From an uncultured Christensenella sp. (GTDB lineage: Bacteria; Bacillota; Clostridia; Christensenellales; Borkfalkiaceae): a stretch of DNA of 64,000 nucleotides. The position numbers and the translations under genes are program-made. How positions within the stretch are numbered: the stretch's first letter is position 1; every line of letters starts with the position of its first letter. The DNA lies in contig CAJTPJ010000001.1 of the NCBI GenBank assembly GCA_910578145.1, positions 62,001 through 126,000 on the forward strand. Reading direction: 5' to 3'. The notes under the pieces are model-generated. The model did no database searches, had not been told where the DNA came from, and was given only the letters and a program-made list of their open reading frames with translations. Positions 1 to 9,010 of this stretch are shown in pieces.

Positions 1-1785
1 ACAGGTAAAACTACTACGTACATTGAACCGTCTATTGAGATATTGTCTCGCACGTCAACAAAGCCTTGTATGGTAATCACAGATCCTAAAGGCGAGCTGT
101 ACGGGAGACACGCAAATTCTCTTAAGAATAGCGGCTATAACGTTTACATAATCGATTTAACGGATACATATCATTCGACGCTTTGGAACCCGTTTAACGA
201 CGTTTTTAAAAAGACTGCACGTATTTCAGAAGAGATAACGCAAGTAAAAAACAAATATATGTGGGGCGGACTGATTTATCCCACGTATGCAGAAGCTGAA
301 AAAAGTAAAAGGGAATTCACCGTTCGGCTGAACGATGAAATCTATCAGGAATTGCTAGACCTTATTTATTGTATGTGTCCTGTTGAAGCGGCGCAGGACA
401 AATCGTGGCAGCAAGGCGCGAGGGATTTACTTTTTGCGATGGCGCTCAGAATGTGGGAAGACGTCCGAGACGGATATATGCCAAAGGAAAAGTTCAATAT
501 CTATAACCTTTGGTGGAATCTCACCGAGTATGCTCGGGGAGAATGTGAAGTCCTAAAAGAGTACATCGATGAATGTGCGGACGAGACTTCACGTGCAAAA
601 GGTATGGCGAGTACAGTGCTGGTAAGTGAGGACCGAACGTTGTCTTCGTATCTCGGTTCGGTCAACCAATATCTGCACTGGATGGCGGATGGCGGAGTTG
701 CGCAGTTGACGAGCGGGAACGAAATCGAGTTCAGCGAGTGGGATGAGCAGCCGAACGCTCTGTTTGTAAAAATACCCGATATGAAAGAGGGTAGACACGG
801 GCTTGTATCTCTGATGCTGTTGCAGCTCTATAAAGCGCTTAACGAAAAAGGGGAAAAGAACAGCGAATTAAGAGAAACGCCCGATAAGCGTTTAAAACGT
901 CATTGTTACTTCCTTATGGATGAATTCGGCTCACTGCCGCCCATAAAGAACTTTGATAACATAGTTAAAATAGCTCGAAGTCTTGGGGTATTTATGATAC
1001 CGGTATTACAAGACTATGCGCAGCTTAACAAGGTTTACGGAGAGCAACCTGCATCCACAATAAAAAACAACTGCAACGTTAAAATCTTTTTGGGTACCAA
1101 CGATGAGAAAACCCGTGGGGAGATTTCCGAAGCTTGCGGAAAACACAAAGTTAAGTCCGTGAGCTATAGCGAAAATAAGGATACGGGCGTTAATACGTCG
1201 GCGCAGAGCGTTCCGCTCATTTATCCGCACGAGCTTGCGAATTTGAATAATCCGGCTGACGGTGTGTTCGGTAATGCGGTTGTCATCGCATCCGGTGTAA
1301 ACCCCATAATGAGCCACACTACGCCGTGCTTTAAAGCGTTTGATATTTTTGGTATTGAAGGTGAAGCAAGACCGCCGGAGAAACCGTTTATGATTTTTGA
1401 TGAACAGGCTAATCGTTACGATATTACAAAGCTTATATTTCTGCATCATAATCTTGAAGACGAAGCCGACAGCTCGGATGAAATGTCTGACATTGAAAAT
1501 CCTATAGAAATTCAGCCGAATGATACGGAGAAGAACACGAAAAGAAAAACGGCGTCAGAATTGGTGGAAGAGCAGATTTCCGAGGAACTCGGGAAACTGA
1601 AAGGCAAAATCAGCGATGACGATTTCGTTCGTCTCTCGGCGGCGGACATTCCAAGCAAGATTAAGGTGCTTGACGAGCTTGCAGAAGCTGCGACGCTCGG
1701 CGGTAATATCTTCCTGACTATGCAGATAGAGAAAATTATCAGCTTTATTAAACACAGTACGAGTTTTTCAGTAAAGGAGACTTAA
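1..1785 (+). CDS. VirD4/TraG-type conjugative coupling ATPase (5' end outside window)
   Basis: The reading frame is open from the first base, which encodes TGKTTTYIEPSIEIL. This is the second half of a Walker A motif, so the true start lies upstream and only the last 594 residues are seen. The Walker B segment FLMDEFG (about nt 910-935) and the motif MVITDPKGELY just after Walker A are typical of VirD4/TraG/TraD coupling proteins. These hexameric inner-membrane ATPases bring the relaxase-DNA complex to a type IV secretion channel. The N-terminal membrane anchor must lie upstream. The last 100 residues are charged and probably a recruitment tail. The next gene starts 4 nt after the stop, with its ribosome site (aaaggaga) inside this gene, so both belong to the conjugation operon. 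Family certain; the substrate is unknown. Confidence 0.9.
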   Translation, partial: TGKTTTYIEPSIEILSRTSTKPCMVITDPKGELYGRHANSLKNSGYNVYIIDLTDTYHSTLWNPFNDVFKKTARISEEITQVKNKYMWGGLIYPTYAEAEKSKREFTVRLNDEIYQELLDLIYCMCPVEAAQDKSWQQGARDLLFAMALRMWEDVRDGYMPKEKFNIYNLWWNLTEYARGECEVLKEYIDECADETSRAKGMASTVLVSEDRTLSSYLGSVNQYLHWMADGGVAQLTSGNEIEFSEWDEQPNALFVKIPDMKEGRHGLVSLMLLQLYKALNEKGEKNSELRETPDKRLKRHCYFLMDEFGSLPPIKNFDNIVKIARSLGVFMIPVLQDYAQLNKVYGEQPASTIKNNCNVKIFLGTNDEKTRGEISEACGKHKVKSVSYSENKDTGVNTSAQSVPLIYPHELANLNNPADGVFGNAVVIASGVNPIMSHTTPCFKAFDIFGIEGEARPPEKPFMIFDEQANRYDITKLIFLHHNLEDEADSSDEMSDIENPIEIQPNDTEKNTKRKTASELVEEQISEELGKLKGKISDDDFVRLSAADIPSKIKVLDELAEAATLGGNIFLTMQIEKIISFIKHSTSFSVKET

Positions 1786-1788
1786 TTT

Positions 1789-4700
1789 ATGAGAAAAATT
1801 AAAAAAAGAATTACAGGCTTAATGTTGGTGCTTATATCACTGTTTGCTGTGATTGTGGCGGGTTTGCTGCTTATGTTGAGCCCTTCACAAACGGCACAAG
1901 CGGCGAGCAATAGTGATTTGGTTTTTACAGATGTCGGAAATGGTTATTCGGTTAAAGGAATCGGTCAGTATCCTCAGATGTCTGGGGCATTGAATATTCC
2001 TTCAACCTATAATGGAAAACCTGTTGTTAAAATTGAAGATTATGCATTTTGGTATACCGACATTACAAGTGTAACTATTCCAGATAGTGTAACTTATGTT
2101 GGTAGTTATGCTTTTAGAGGCTGTGAAAGTCTTGTTTCCGCAACAATTGGGAGTGGGGTTACCGAAATGGGTATTTTAATTTTTCAATCGTGTACAAGTC
2201 TTGAACGAGTAACCCTTTCAAATAAAATAATAGGTGAGTCTATGTTTTATAGGTGTACTGCACTAACAAGCATAACAATTCCGAACGGCGTAACAATTAT
2301 TGAGGAACAAGCATTTTATGGTTGCAGTGGAATGCCAAGCATAACAATTCCCAAAAGTGTTACTTCAATTAAATCATTTGCATTTTCAGGGTGTGGTAAG
2401 TTAAGTACAATGATTTACGAGGGAACAAAGGATGAGTGGGGGCAAGTTTCAAAAGGTGGTTCAGCAATCCCGAGCGCAACGAAAATTATTTACGTTGATT
2501 TAATAGTTAGCGTAGATAATTACGAAATAACAAATAAAGACGTTAATGTTAAAATTACTGGTAGTCGTGTTAGTGGCTTTTATTCAATGAGCAAAAATGA
2601 ATATCCGAAAGAAACATCATATGTTTATATGACATCTTTTGATTCTGATACAACATTCATTGAAGAGGGATTTTACCGCGTGATAACGCACTGTAGTTAT
2701 ACGAAAGAAATTGTCTCATATTTTACGATTGATAAGTCTGCGCCTAAAATAGACGAATACAAAGAATATACCAATTCTGAGTTCACTATGACGGCACAAG
2801 ATAAATACAGTAGTGTAAAAGCTTGGGAATATTGCTTCAATGACGGTGAGATTATGCTGTATGAAGGCGAATCGCTAACCCTTGGCGGTGATTTTGTAAA
2901 CGGGGTGTGGTCAGTTCGAGTCGTTGATGTGTGCGGAAACTTCTCTAATTGGATAAATATTAAATATGTTTATAGAGAAAGTTTTGGAAACTCAGAAAGT
3001 ATCCGCAATTCTTATTTTGTACCTTCATATTTCGTCGTAACATTATCTCAAAAATATTATACAAGCTGTTACGGCTCATATACGTTTGCTGAATACTCTT
3101 CGGCGCTGAGTTTTGCTACGGCCAAAGAATGGGAGTGCAGAGTAATAATTTTGGATGGCGGAAGTTCCTGGAACTATGTAACAGTAAACAATGAGAACAC
3201 AAGACAAATATATACGGATATAAATGAACTCAACTCCGTTATTGATAAATACGCGCGTAAAAATATCGGTGACAGAAAGGTAATGGGTAAGAACGGCGCG
3301 GTTTTGAATAACCCTACAGATGCCGAAGGTGTTACGCGTCCGGACGCTCTCACAGAGCAAATCGTCGAACTTCCGCAACTATTATCGGATTATTCAAGTT
3401 TGCGATTTATGTTGGCGCCGTTCAGTTATAGCTTGTCTATTCCGAGAAGTTATATAGATGGCAATAATTCTTCTGCTTCGATAAAATTTATTTCTGATGG
3501 AATCTCTTTGCGTGAGGAAAGTGCAAGACCGCTTGAATATGGTTTGCAACTTAAGGATATCGTTACCGAGCAAGGCTGGTATTTGATTACTGAGAGCGAC
3601 GTTTGCGGGAATATCGAGCAATATCTTATTTATCTCGATTTGCAACAGCCGGATTTTTATGCGGACGTCGCTTATGGGAACGGAGTCCGCGAAACCATCG
3701 AATTCAATCAGAATTTTATTGACAGTAATGCCGGCGCAATGCGTTACGTCGAATTTGCGGTGAATTCTCTTTCAGATAATATAGACTCTTTCGTTATGGT
3801 TTCAATTGAAGGTCGAAGTATTAGTGAAGCGTTTGTTTGGGGCGATGAGCTGCCCGTACTGAGTTATGAAAACGGTTATTACGGTGCATACACAATAACC
3901 GTTTACGATAGGTCAAACAATTCTTTGTCTTTCGTGGTTTACATTGCCGGCGAAGCGCCTTCGTTAAAGAATACATCTTTAACGAGCGAAACCGCCTGTA
4001 CGTTCACGGTGCAAATTAATGATAATTATAATGAAATAACTGACGTTAAATTTTTCAAGATACTTTTTGACGGAACAGAGGAAAGAATCTGGGCAGACTC
4101 GTTTGATACCGAAGTATGCGCGCAAAATCTTATTTATAAAATGAACGTCGGCGGGAAATATGTTTTTGAGTTTACCGATTTATACGGACGGACTGTACGT
4201 ACAAAACCGCTATTTTATATGAAAGGTTTGCCATCGGCAACATTACGCGGCGTAAAGGACGGCGGGCTAACTAAAAACGACGTAAGCATCCTATATGATA
4301 CTGATGCAACGTTAGAGCTTTTTATATACCGTGACGGGCAATGGGTAAACGCCGAGCTTTATAAATTCTCTCAGGGAATCGCCGGTAATACCGTGAGCAT
4401 TACGGCTGGAGTAGAAACTACGGCAATGTATAAAGCAATGCTCTATGTAACCGCAGACAGAAATCTTTTCACTGAATATACATTTGAGATTGATGGAATT
4501 TTACCTATTGTGGAAGTGAAGCTCGAGAATGGCGACGTTGCCGTTCCTGGAACGGTGACGACTCAAGGTTTCTGCATGACTTGGAGTGAAAGCGGTTATA
4601 CGGCTTATTACAGAAAGCAAGGCGCTATCTCTGATATGAAATATGCCAAAGATACTTACATAACCGCACCGGGAACGTACGTCTTTACTTTTTACGATGT

Positions 4701-6840
4701 CGCACGAAATGAACTGACATTATCGATGACGCTCGATAACTTTGTCAGTTATACCCTTGATGGAAACTATATCCTACTTGATGATGGTAGCTATATAACG
4801 CGTAATAGCTTTACATTTACGATGTCGGAGCCGTGGTCGGTATTTGACGTTGAGACGTCTAACGGTTTAACCGTCGTAAACGGACAAAAGCTTGATACGG
4901 ACGGCATTTACCGTCTTCGTGTGGAGGATATGTACGGTAACGCTTTGACGCTTACACTCATCATCGATAAAATGCCGCCCGTTCCGGTAATAAAGACTGA
5001 TGACGGGGAAACGCTTTCCGCTGGGGCAAAGACGACAAAAAATTTTTACGTATCTTGCGAAGAAAAAGACGTCAACATTTCGTTCGTTGCCGGTTCCGGT
5101 ACATATACTGCATACGACGGTTCATTGATAGATGATGCGGGTACGTATTCGTTCAGACTTACGGACATAGTAGGTAACGTTGCAACTATCACGATAACTA
5201 TTGACCGTGAAATTAAATACCGTGTGGACGGCACTTACGTTGTGCGTGACGATATTTATCACTCGAGATTATGGCTTCAGGTTATCGCTCTTGAAGAAAC
5301 GTCAATATTCGAAGTGGTTTCCGAAGACGGAACGTTAATAGATACCACAAAGAGAATAACGGTTGAAGGGTTGTATTATGTTGTAATTTCCGATATCGCA
5401 GGGAACAGCGCAGAACTTACGCTTTTAATAGATAAAACCGCATCCACGGCAAGGTTTGAAACGGAAAGCGGACAAGCATTAAATGATGGGGCAACAACTA
5501 ATGAGCCATTCAGAATTATTTGTGAAGAGCAAGATTCGAAAATCACTTACAGCTTTAACGGTGGAGCTTCGGTTAAATATGCTGACGAATTGCTTTCAGA
5601 GAGCGGCACTTATGTGTTTACCGTTACAGATTTTCTTGGAACGTCGGCGGAATTACGTATTAACGTTGATACGGGCGTAAAATTAACCGTTAACGGCACT
5701 TACGTAATAGACGATGCAGGGAAGTATATTTCGAAAAATTGGCTGTCCGTTACGCTTGGCGAAGACATGCAGTCGTTCTATATTCAAGCTCAAGATGGCT
5801 CAACGCTTGAAGCTGACAGCCGTATCACAGCTGAGGGCGAGTATATCGTTTACGCAAAAGACGAAAGCGGTAACGAGTGTGAGCTGGTTTTGGTTATTGA
5901 TAAAACTGCGCCGAGCATTATTCTTGAAGGAGTGGAAGAAGGCGGTGCAACAAACGGGCTTGTTTCAGTGTGGTTTGAAGATTACAATCAGATTTATTAT
6001 CGTTTCAATAGCGGCGATAAAATTGCAACCTGTGACGGCGTGCAGTTTGACGTCGAAGGCTCTTACAATATCATAGCGCTTGACCTTATCGGTAATACTG
6101 TCAACGTTTCCTTTGTTATAGATAAACACGTCGATGTAACATCAAGTATAGCGTTTGTAGACGGCCAGTTTATTACGGGTGCCGTATCGTTCGCCTTTGG
6201 TGAGTCTGTGACGGCAATGCTTAACCATGATGGAAACGAAAACCTATATCTTCGCGGTGATATTGTGGCACTTGGAGAATATGCTTTGACTGTTACGGAT
6301 ACGGTTGGTAATGTAACAACCTATAATTGGAGTATCTTGCCCTGCAAGGCGCGCGACTACTCAATCAATGTGCCTGATGGTTTTACGGTCGCCGTAGAGC
6401 TTAACGGACAAGTCGTTGATGCCGTTATCGATGCAAATAAGCTTTTGCTCACCGAGAACGGTAATTACAATTTATCGTTTGTGAATGCTAATTCAAATTG
6501 GCAGCTTGAGCTCTGCGTTGATAATATGGCACCGTCTGTGCAATTCGAGAACACAAGAAAAAGTGTAATAATTTCTCAGCCGAACAAAGACGATATTACT
6601 TACACTCTCTATTTTAACGGTACTCAAACCGCTTTTAATTTAAAAAATTCCGTTGAGCTTACAAAGGTGGGCAGTTATCGTCTTGTATGTGTGGACGAGG
6701 TCGGAAACGTTACGGAATATATATTCGAGCTTAATTATCTTAGCGATATTTCGATAGCACTTATATGCGTGGTTTCCGCTCTGGTGGTTATCGGTATAGT
6801 TGCGATTGTAGTATTCCGATTTAAACGTAAGATTTACTAA
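1789..6840 (+). CDS. giant BspA-type leucine-rich-repeat / Ig-repeat surface protein inside the conjugation operon
   Basis: This 1,683-residue protein has a signal peptide (basic start, long hydrophobic stretch, cleavage near TAQAASN at about residue 38). Residues about 50-235 are BspA-type (LRR_5) leucine-rich repeats, with repeated phrases such as SITIPNGVTIIEEQAFYGC. They end in a cap containing YEGTKDEWGQV. A long series of Ig-like modules follows, recognisable by recurring DxxGN and (F/V/L)xIDKxxP signatures up to about residue 1640. One membrane helix (SIALICVVSALVVIGIVAIV) and a basic tail (FRFKRKIY) close the protein, so it should be displayed outside and anchored by its C-terminus. 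It lies between the coupling protein and the pilin-like gene. An adhesin or mating-pair role is inference; the domain architecture is seen directly. Confidence 0.8.
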   Translation: MRKIKKRITGLMLVLISLFAVIVAGLLLMLSPSQTAQAASNSDLVFTDVGNGYSVKGIGQYPQMSGALNIPSTYNGKPVVKIEDYAFWYTDITSVTIPDSVTYVGSYAFRGCESLVSATIGSGVTEMGILIFQSCTSLERVTLSNKIIGESMFYRCTALTSITIPNGVTIIEEQAFYGCSGMPSITIPKSVTSIKSFAFSGCGKLSTMIYEGTKDEWGQVSKGGSAIPSATKIIYVDLIVSVDNYEITNKDVNVKITGSRVSGFYSMSKNEYPKETSYVYMTSFDSDTTFIEEGFYRVITHCSYTKEIVSYFTIDKSAPKIDEYKEYTNSEFTMTAQDKYSSVKAWEYCFNDGEIMLYEGESLTLGGDFVNGVWSVRVVDVCGNFSNWINIKYVYRESFGNSESIRNSYFVPSYFVVTLSQKYYTSCYGSYTFAEYSSALSFATAKEWECRVIILDGGSSWNYVTVNNENTRQIYTDINELNSVIDKYARKNIGDRKVMGKNGAVLNNPTDAEGVTRPDALTEQIVELPQLLSDYSSLRFMLAPFSYSLSIPRSYIDGNNSSASIKFISDGISLREESARPLEYGLQLKDIVTEQGWYLITESDVCGNIEQYLIYLDLQQPDFYADVAYGNGVRETIEFNQNFIDSNAGAMRYVEFAVNSLSDNIDSFVMVSIEGRSISEAFVWGDELPVLSYENGYYGAYTITVYDRSNNSLSFVVYIAGEAPSLKNTSLTSETACTFTVQINDNYNEITDVKFFKILFDGTEERIWADSFDTEVCAQNLIYKMNVGGKYVFEFTDLYGRTVRTKPLFYMKGLPSATLRGVKDGGLTKNDVSILYDTDATLELFIYRDGQWVNAELYKFSQGIAGNTVSITAGVETTAMYKAMLYVTADRNLFTEYTFEIDGILPIVEVKLENGDVAVPGTVTTQGFCMTWSESGYTAYYRKQGAISDMKYAKDTYITAPGTYVFTFYDVARNELTLSMTLDNFVSYTLDGNYILLDDGSYITRNSFTFTMSEPWSVFDVETSNGLTVVNGQKLDTDGIYRLRVEDMYGNALTLTLIIDKMPPVPVIKTDDGETLSAGAKTTKNFYVSCEEKDVNISFVAGSGTYTAYDGSLIDDAGTYSFRLTDIVGNVATITITIDREIKYRVDGTYVVRDDIYHSRLWLQVIALEETSIFEVVSEDGTLIDTTKRITVEGLYYVVISDIAGNSAELTLLIDKTASTARFETESGQALNDGATTNEPFRIICEEQDSKITYSFNGGASVKYADELLSESGTYVFTVTDFLGTSAELRINVDTGVKLTVNGTYVIDDAGKYISKNWLSVTLGEDMQSFYIQAQDGSTLEADSRITAEGEYIVYAKDESGNECELVLVIDKTAPSIILEGVEEGGATNGLVSVWFEDYNQIYYRFNSGDKIATCDGVQFDVEGSYNIIALDLIGNTVNVSFVIDKHVDVTSSIAFVDGQFITGAVSFAFGESVTAMLNHDGNENLYLRGDIVALGEYALTVTDTVGNVTTYNWSILPCKARDYSINVPDGFTVAVELNGQVVDAVIDANKLLLTENGNYNLSFVNANSNWQLELCVDNMAPSVQFENTRKSVIISQPNKDDITYTLYFNGTQTAFNLKNSVELTKVGSYRLVCVDEVGNVTEYIFELNYLSDISIALICVVSALVVIGIVAIVVFRFKRKIY

Positions 6841-6865
6841 AAAAACGGTGCTGGCCCATTTTCAT

Positions 6866-6890
6866 TTGTCCGTACATTTTGTACGGACAA
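6866..6890. repeat. perfect 11-bp inverted repeat, member of the TGTNCGNRCA family
   Basis: TTGTCCGTACA, three T, then its exact reverse complement, in the gap between the giant surface protein and the pilin-like gene. As RNA it forms an 11-bp hairpin with a 3-nt loop but no U-run follows, so it is a poor terminator. Related 10-mers recur at 11,662 and 12,339-12,404. It may be a protein-binding site or a remnant of an insertion-sequence end. Confidence 0.75.
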
Positions 6891-6940
6891 TGAGCCTAAG
6901 ACCGATTAAATATAAACAATTTTTTATAGGAGTTATTTTT

Positions 6941-7285
6941 ATGAAACAGATTTTTTTTACAACCCTTCTTGCCGGAAATTTCGATAACGTCGGAAAAATC
7001 CTTGAGTCTTTTCTTAATCAGTGGTGGGGACCGTTGCTCGGAGTGCTTGCTGCTGCAGCGGCAATATTAGGTGTAGCTGCAGGGCTTAAGTACATACTTG
7101 CATCACAGTCCGGAGATGAGCAAAAACTTAAACAAGCAAAGAATTTTGCCGTCGGTATTTTTGTGGGCATAATAATAGTATTTTTAGTCGCCGCTCTGGT
7201 ACCCGTAATTGTGGCAAGCTTTCAATCCTGGTTTGATAATGATGCGCAGGAGTTTATGTCGCTAATTGTAAATAGCGCTATTTAA
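6941..7285 (+). CDS. small two-helix membrane protein, VirB2/TrbC pilin-like T4SS component
   Basis: The 114-residue protein starts at the ATG preceded by ataggag (6,926-6,932); an in-frame start further upstream lacks a ribosome site. It has an N-terminal segment, a first helix (about 31-50, GPLLGVLAAAAAILGVAAG), a short polar loop ASQSGDEQKLKQAKN, and a second helix (about 68-92). This layout and its place before a VirB6-like gene match the VirB2/TrbC pilin or the Maff2-type proteins of Firmicutes conjugative elements. In such systems it forms the conjugative pilus or part of the channel. The gene ends in a 16-bp palindrome and is followed after 4 nt by the VirB6-like gene. Confidence 0.65.
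   Translation: MKQIFFTTLLAGNFDNVGKILESFLNQWWGPLLGVLAAAAAILGVAAGLKYILASQSGDEQKLKQAKNFAVGIFVGIIIVFLVAALVPVIVASFQSWFDNDAQEFMSLIVNSAI
7269..7284. repeat. 16-bp perfect palindrome at the end of the pilin-like gene
   Basis: TAAATAGCGCTATTTA spans the last codons of the pilin-like gene up to its stop and sits 5 nt before the next start codon. It could fold as a short hairpin near the translation start of the VirB6-like gene, which has no clear Shine-Dalgarno sequence. A role in coupling the two genes is inference. Confidence 0.6.
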
Positions 7286-7289
7286 TCGT

Positions 7290-9005
7290 ATGGGAATTTT
7301 AATCGGGAAATTGTTTGCCCAGCTTTTGTTTTGGCTTTACGATTTCATAGACACGCTCGGTGCAATCTTTAATATTTTAACAGGTACTCAGACGGCGGAC
7401 GAATCTAGAACGCTTTTAGAGATATTTTTAGATAGTGCGATTTCGACAAAAGTTTTGCTCGGTTTATGTATGGTAAGCGTTGTAATTGCCGGGGCGAGTG
7501 TGGGCGTTAAAACTGTTAAAAATATAATTAAATTTAAAGCTGGCGGAGAGCCGACGTCGCACGCAACAACTTTGAAACAGGGTGTTCTCGGGGTTGGTGC
7601 TTCTGTTGTGTGCATCTTCTTCGTATTTATGTTTATCGCGTTCTCGAGTATGCTTTTGAATATGGTAAACGACGTTATTGCGCCCGCAGAGAACTTGACG
7701 TTATCTCAGAATTTATTTAATCTTTCCGTAGAGCAATCTTATGTAATTGACGAAAGTAGATGGGAAGAGCGTGAAGTGGGCGATTATCTTGATGAAAGCG
7801 GGCATCGTGTTCAGGAAAAGGACCCAACGAGTGATGACGGGTTGGCTTGGGAAAAAGACGCGAGCGGGAATTACATGTTCGATGACAACGGCAATAAGAT
7901 ACCAATATGGGTCAAACGTGTCGAGCGTTATCATCCTTACGTCACAGTAGACGGAGAATTACTTGTCGTTACGGGTTGGGTTGGAAATTATACAGCATCG
8001 GATATAAACTGGTCTATGTCTCCGGACCAAGTATTCGGCGTATATAACAAGGACTGGATAGGGTTGTTTGAGCAAGCCGACCAGGGTTACAGCCAGCAAC
8101 CTATGGTGAGACTGGATGCGTTTAATTTGTTTACCGCTTATCTTGTAGCCGTAATTATGCTTATATCGATGTTTATGCTATCTGTGGGACTTGTTAAACG
8201 TATCTACGATATAATTGTCCTTGTCATTTGTATGCCGCTTGTATGCGGAACCATACCGCTTGACGACGGCGCAAGGTTCCGAGCCTGGAGAGAAACGTTT
8301 ATGTCCAAAGTATTAATCGCTTTCGGCGCCGTCATCGCGCTTAACGTATTCTTTATGATAGCAGGTTTTATAATGGGACCGGCTTTCGATTTAACATACC
8401 TTATAAACGAAGGTGTTTTAAGTGCTTTCGCGGTATCTGTATTTAAAATGCTATTGCTTCTCGGCGGCGCGTTGTGTATGAATAGCAGTCAAACGCTTAT
8501 AGCGCGTATTCTCGGAACGTCGGCAGACGAGGGGCGCGAAGCGATGCAATCGTTTGCACTAATTACCAGCGGCGTAAGAATGGCAGCTGTAGGTGCTCTT
8601 GGCGTCGGACGTGTGGCAGCCGGAATGGGGCGCGGATTATTCGGCGGGACAAATCGTTATGGGCGCGAGCGTACCGGTATATTTAATTATGCTGCGCGCG
8701 GCGCGAACGCCATCGGCGAAAGAGCCGGCGGGGAAAAATATTCGGGAAGCCGTGGAGCTGCGTTTGTCAGAGCGCTCGGGCGTATGGGTGGAAGAATGTC
8801 GCCGTTCGGCAATAATGGAGCTCGTAATACGCCAAGCAGTAACAGCAGCAAGCAAGCCGGGTTAAACGCTCCTAACGTTATAAAAGGAGTCAGAGGAGCT
8901 GCGGAAAAGCTTTCAAGCGTGCGTCCTAATAGTGGTTTGAGAACGGGCGGTGGCAGTGAAAATAAGTCGGGTGCCTTTAAAGATAATTCTGCCCGGAGGA
9001 AGTAA
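7290..9005 (+). CDS. VirB6/TrbL-like polytopic conjugation channel protein
   Basis: The 571-residue protein has hydrophobic helices near residues 5-30, 50-70 and 95-125. A hydrophilic domain of about 130 residues follows (about 135-270, with acidic and aromatic segments), then about five further helices (275-415), and a long Gly/Arg/Ser/Asn-rich tail (about 430-571) that is probably disordered. This is the layout of VirB6/TrbL family proteins, which form part of the inner-membrane channel of type IV secretion systems. The segment GTIPLDDGARFRAWRETF in the middle of the helix region resembles the conserved loop of Firmicutes TrbL-type proteins. It lies directly between the pilin-like and VirB4 genes. 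No strong ribosome site is visible before the ATG, so translation may depend on the upstream gene. Confidence 0.8.
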   Translation: MGILIGKLFAQLLFWLYDFIDTLGAIFNILTGTQTADESRTLLEIFLDSAISTKVLLGLCMVSVVIAGASVGVKTVKNIIKFKAGGEPTSHATTLKQGVLGVGASVVCIFFVFMFIAFSSMLLNMVNDVIAPAENLTLSQNLFNLSVEQSYVIDESRWEEREVGDYLDESGHRVQEKDPTSDDGLAWEKDASGNYMFDDNGNKIPIWVKRVERYHPYVTVDGELLVVTGWVGNYTASDINWSMSPDQVFGVYNKDWIGLFEQADQGYSQQPMVRLDAFNLFTAYLVAVIMLISMFMLSVGLVKRIYDIIVLVICMPLVCGTIPLDDGARFRAWRETFMSKVLIAFGAVIALNVFFMIAGFIMGPAFDLTYLINEGVLSAFAVSVFKMLLLLGGALCMNSSQTLIARILGTSADEGREAMQSFALITSGVRMAAVGALGVGRVAAGMGRGLFGGTNRYGRERTGIFNYAARGANAIGERAGGEKYSGSRGAAFVRALGRMGGRMSPFGNNGARNTPSSNSSKQAGLNAPNVIKGVRGAAEKLSSVRPNSGLRTGGGSENKSGAFKDNSARRK

Positions 9006-9010
9006 AAAAT

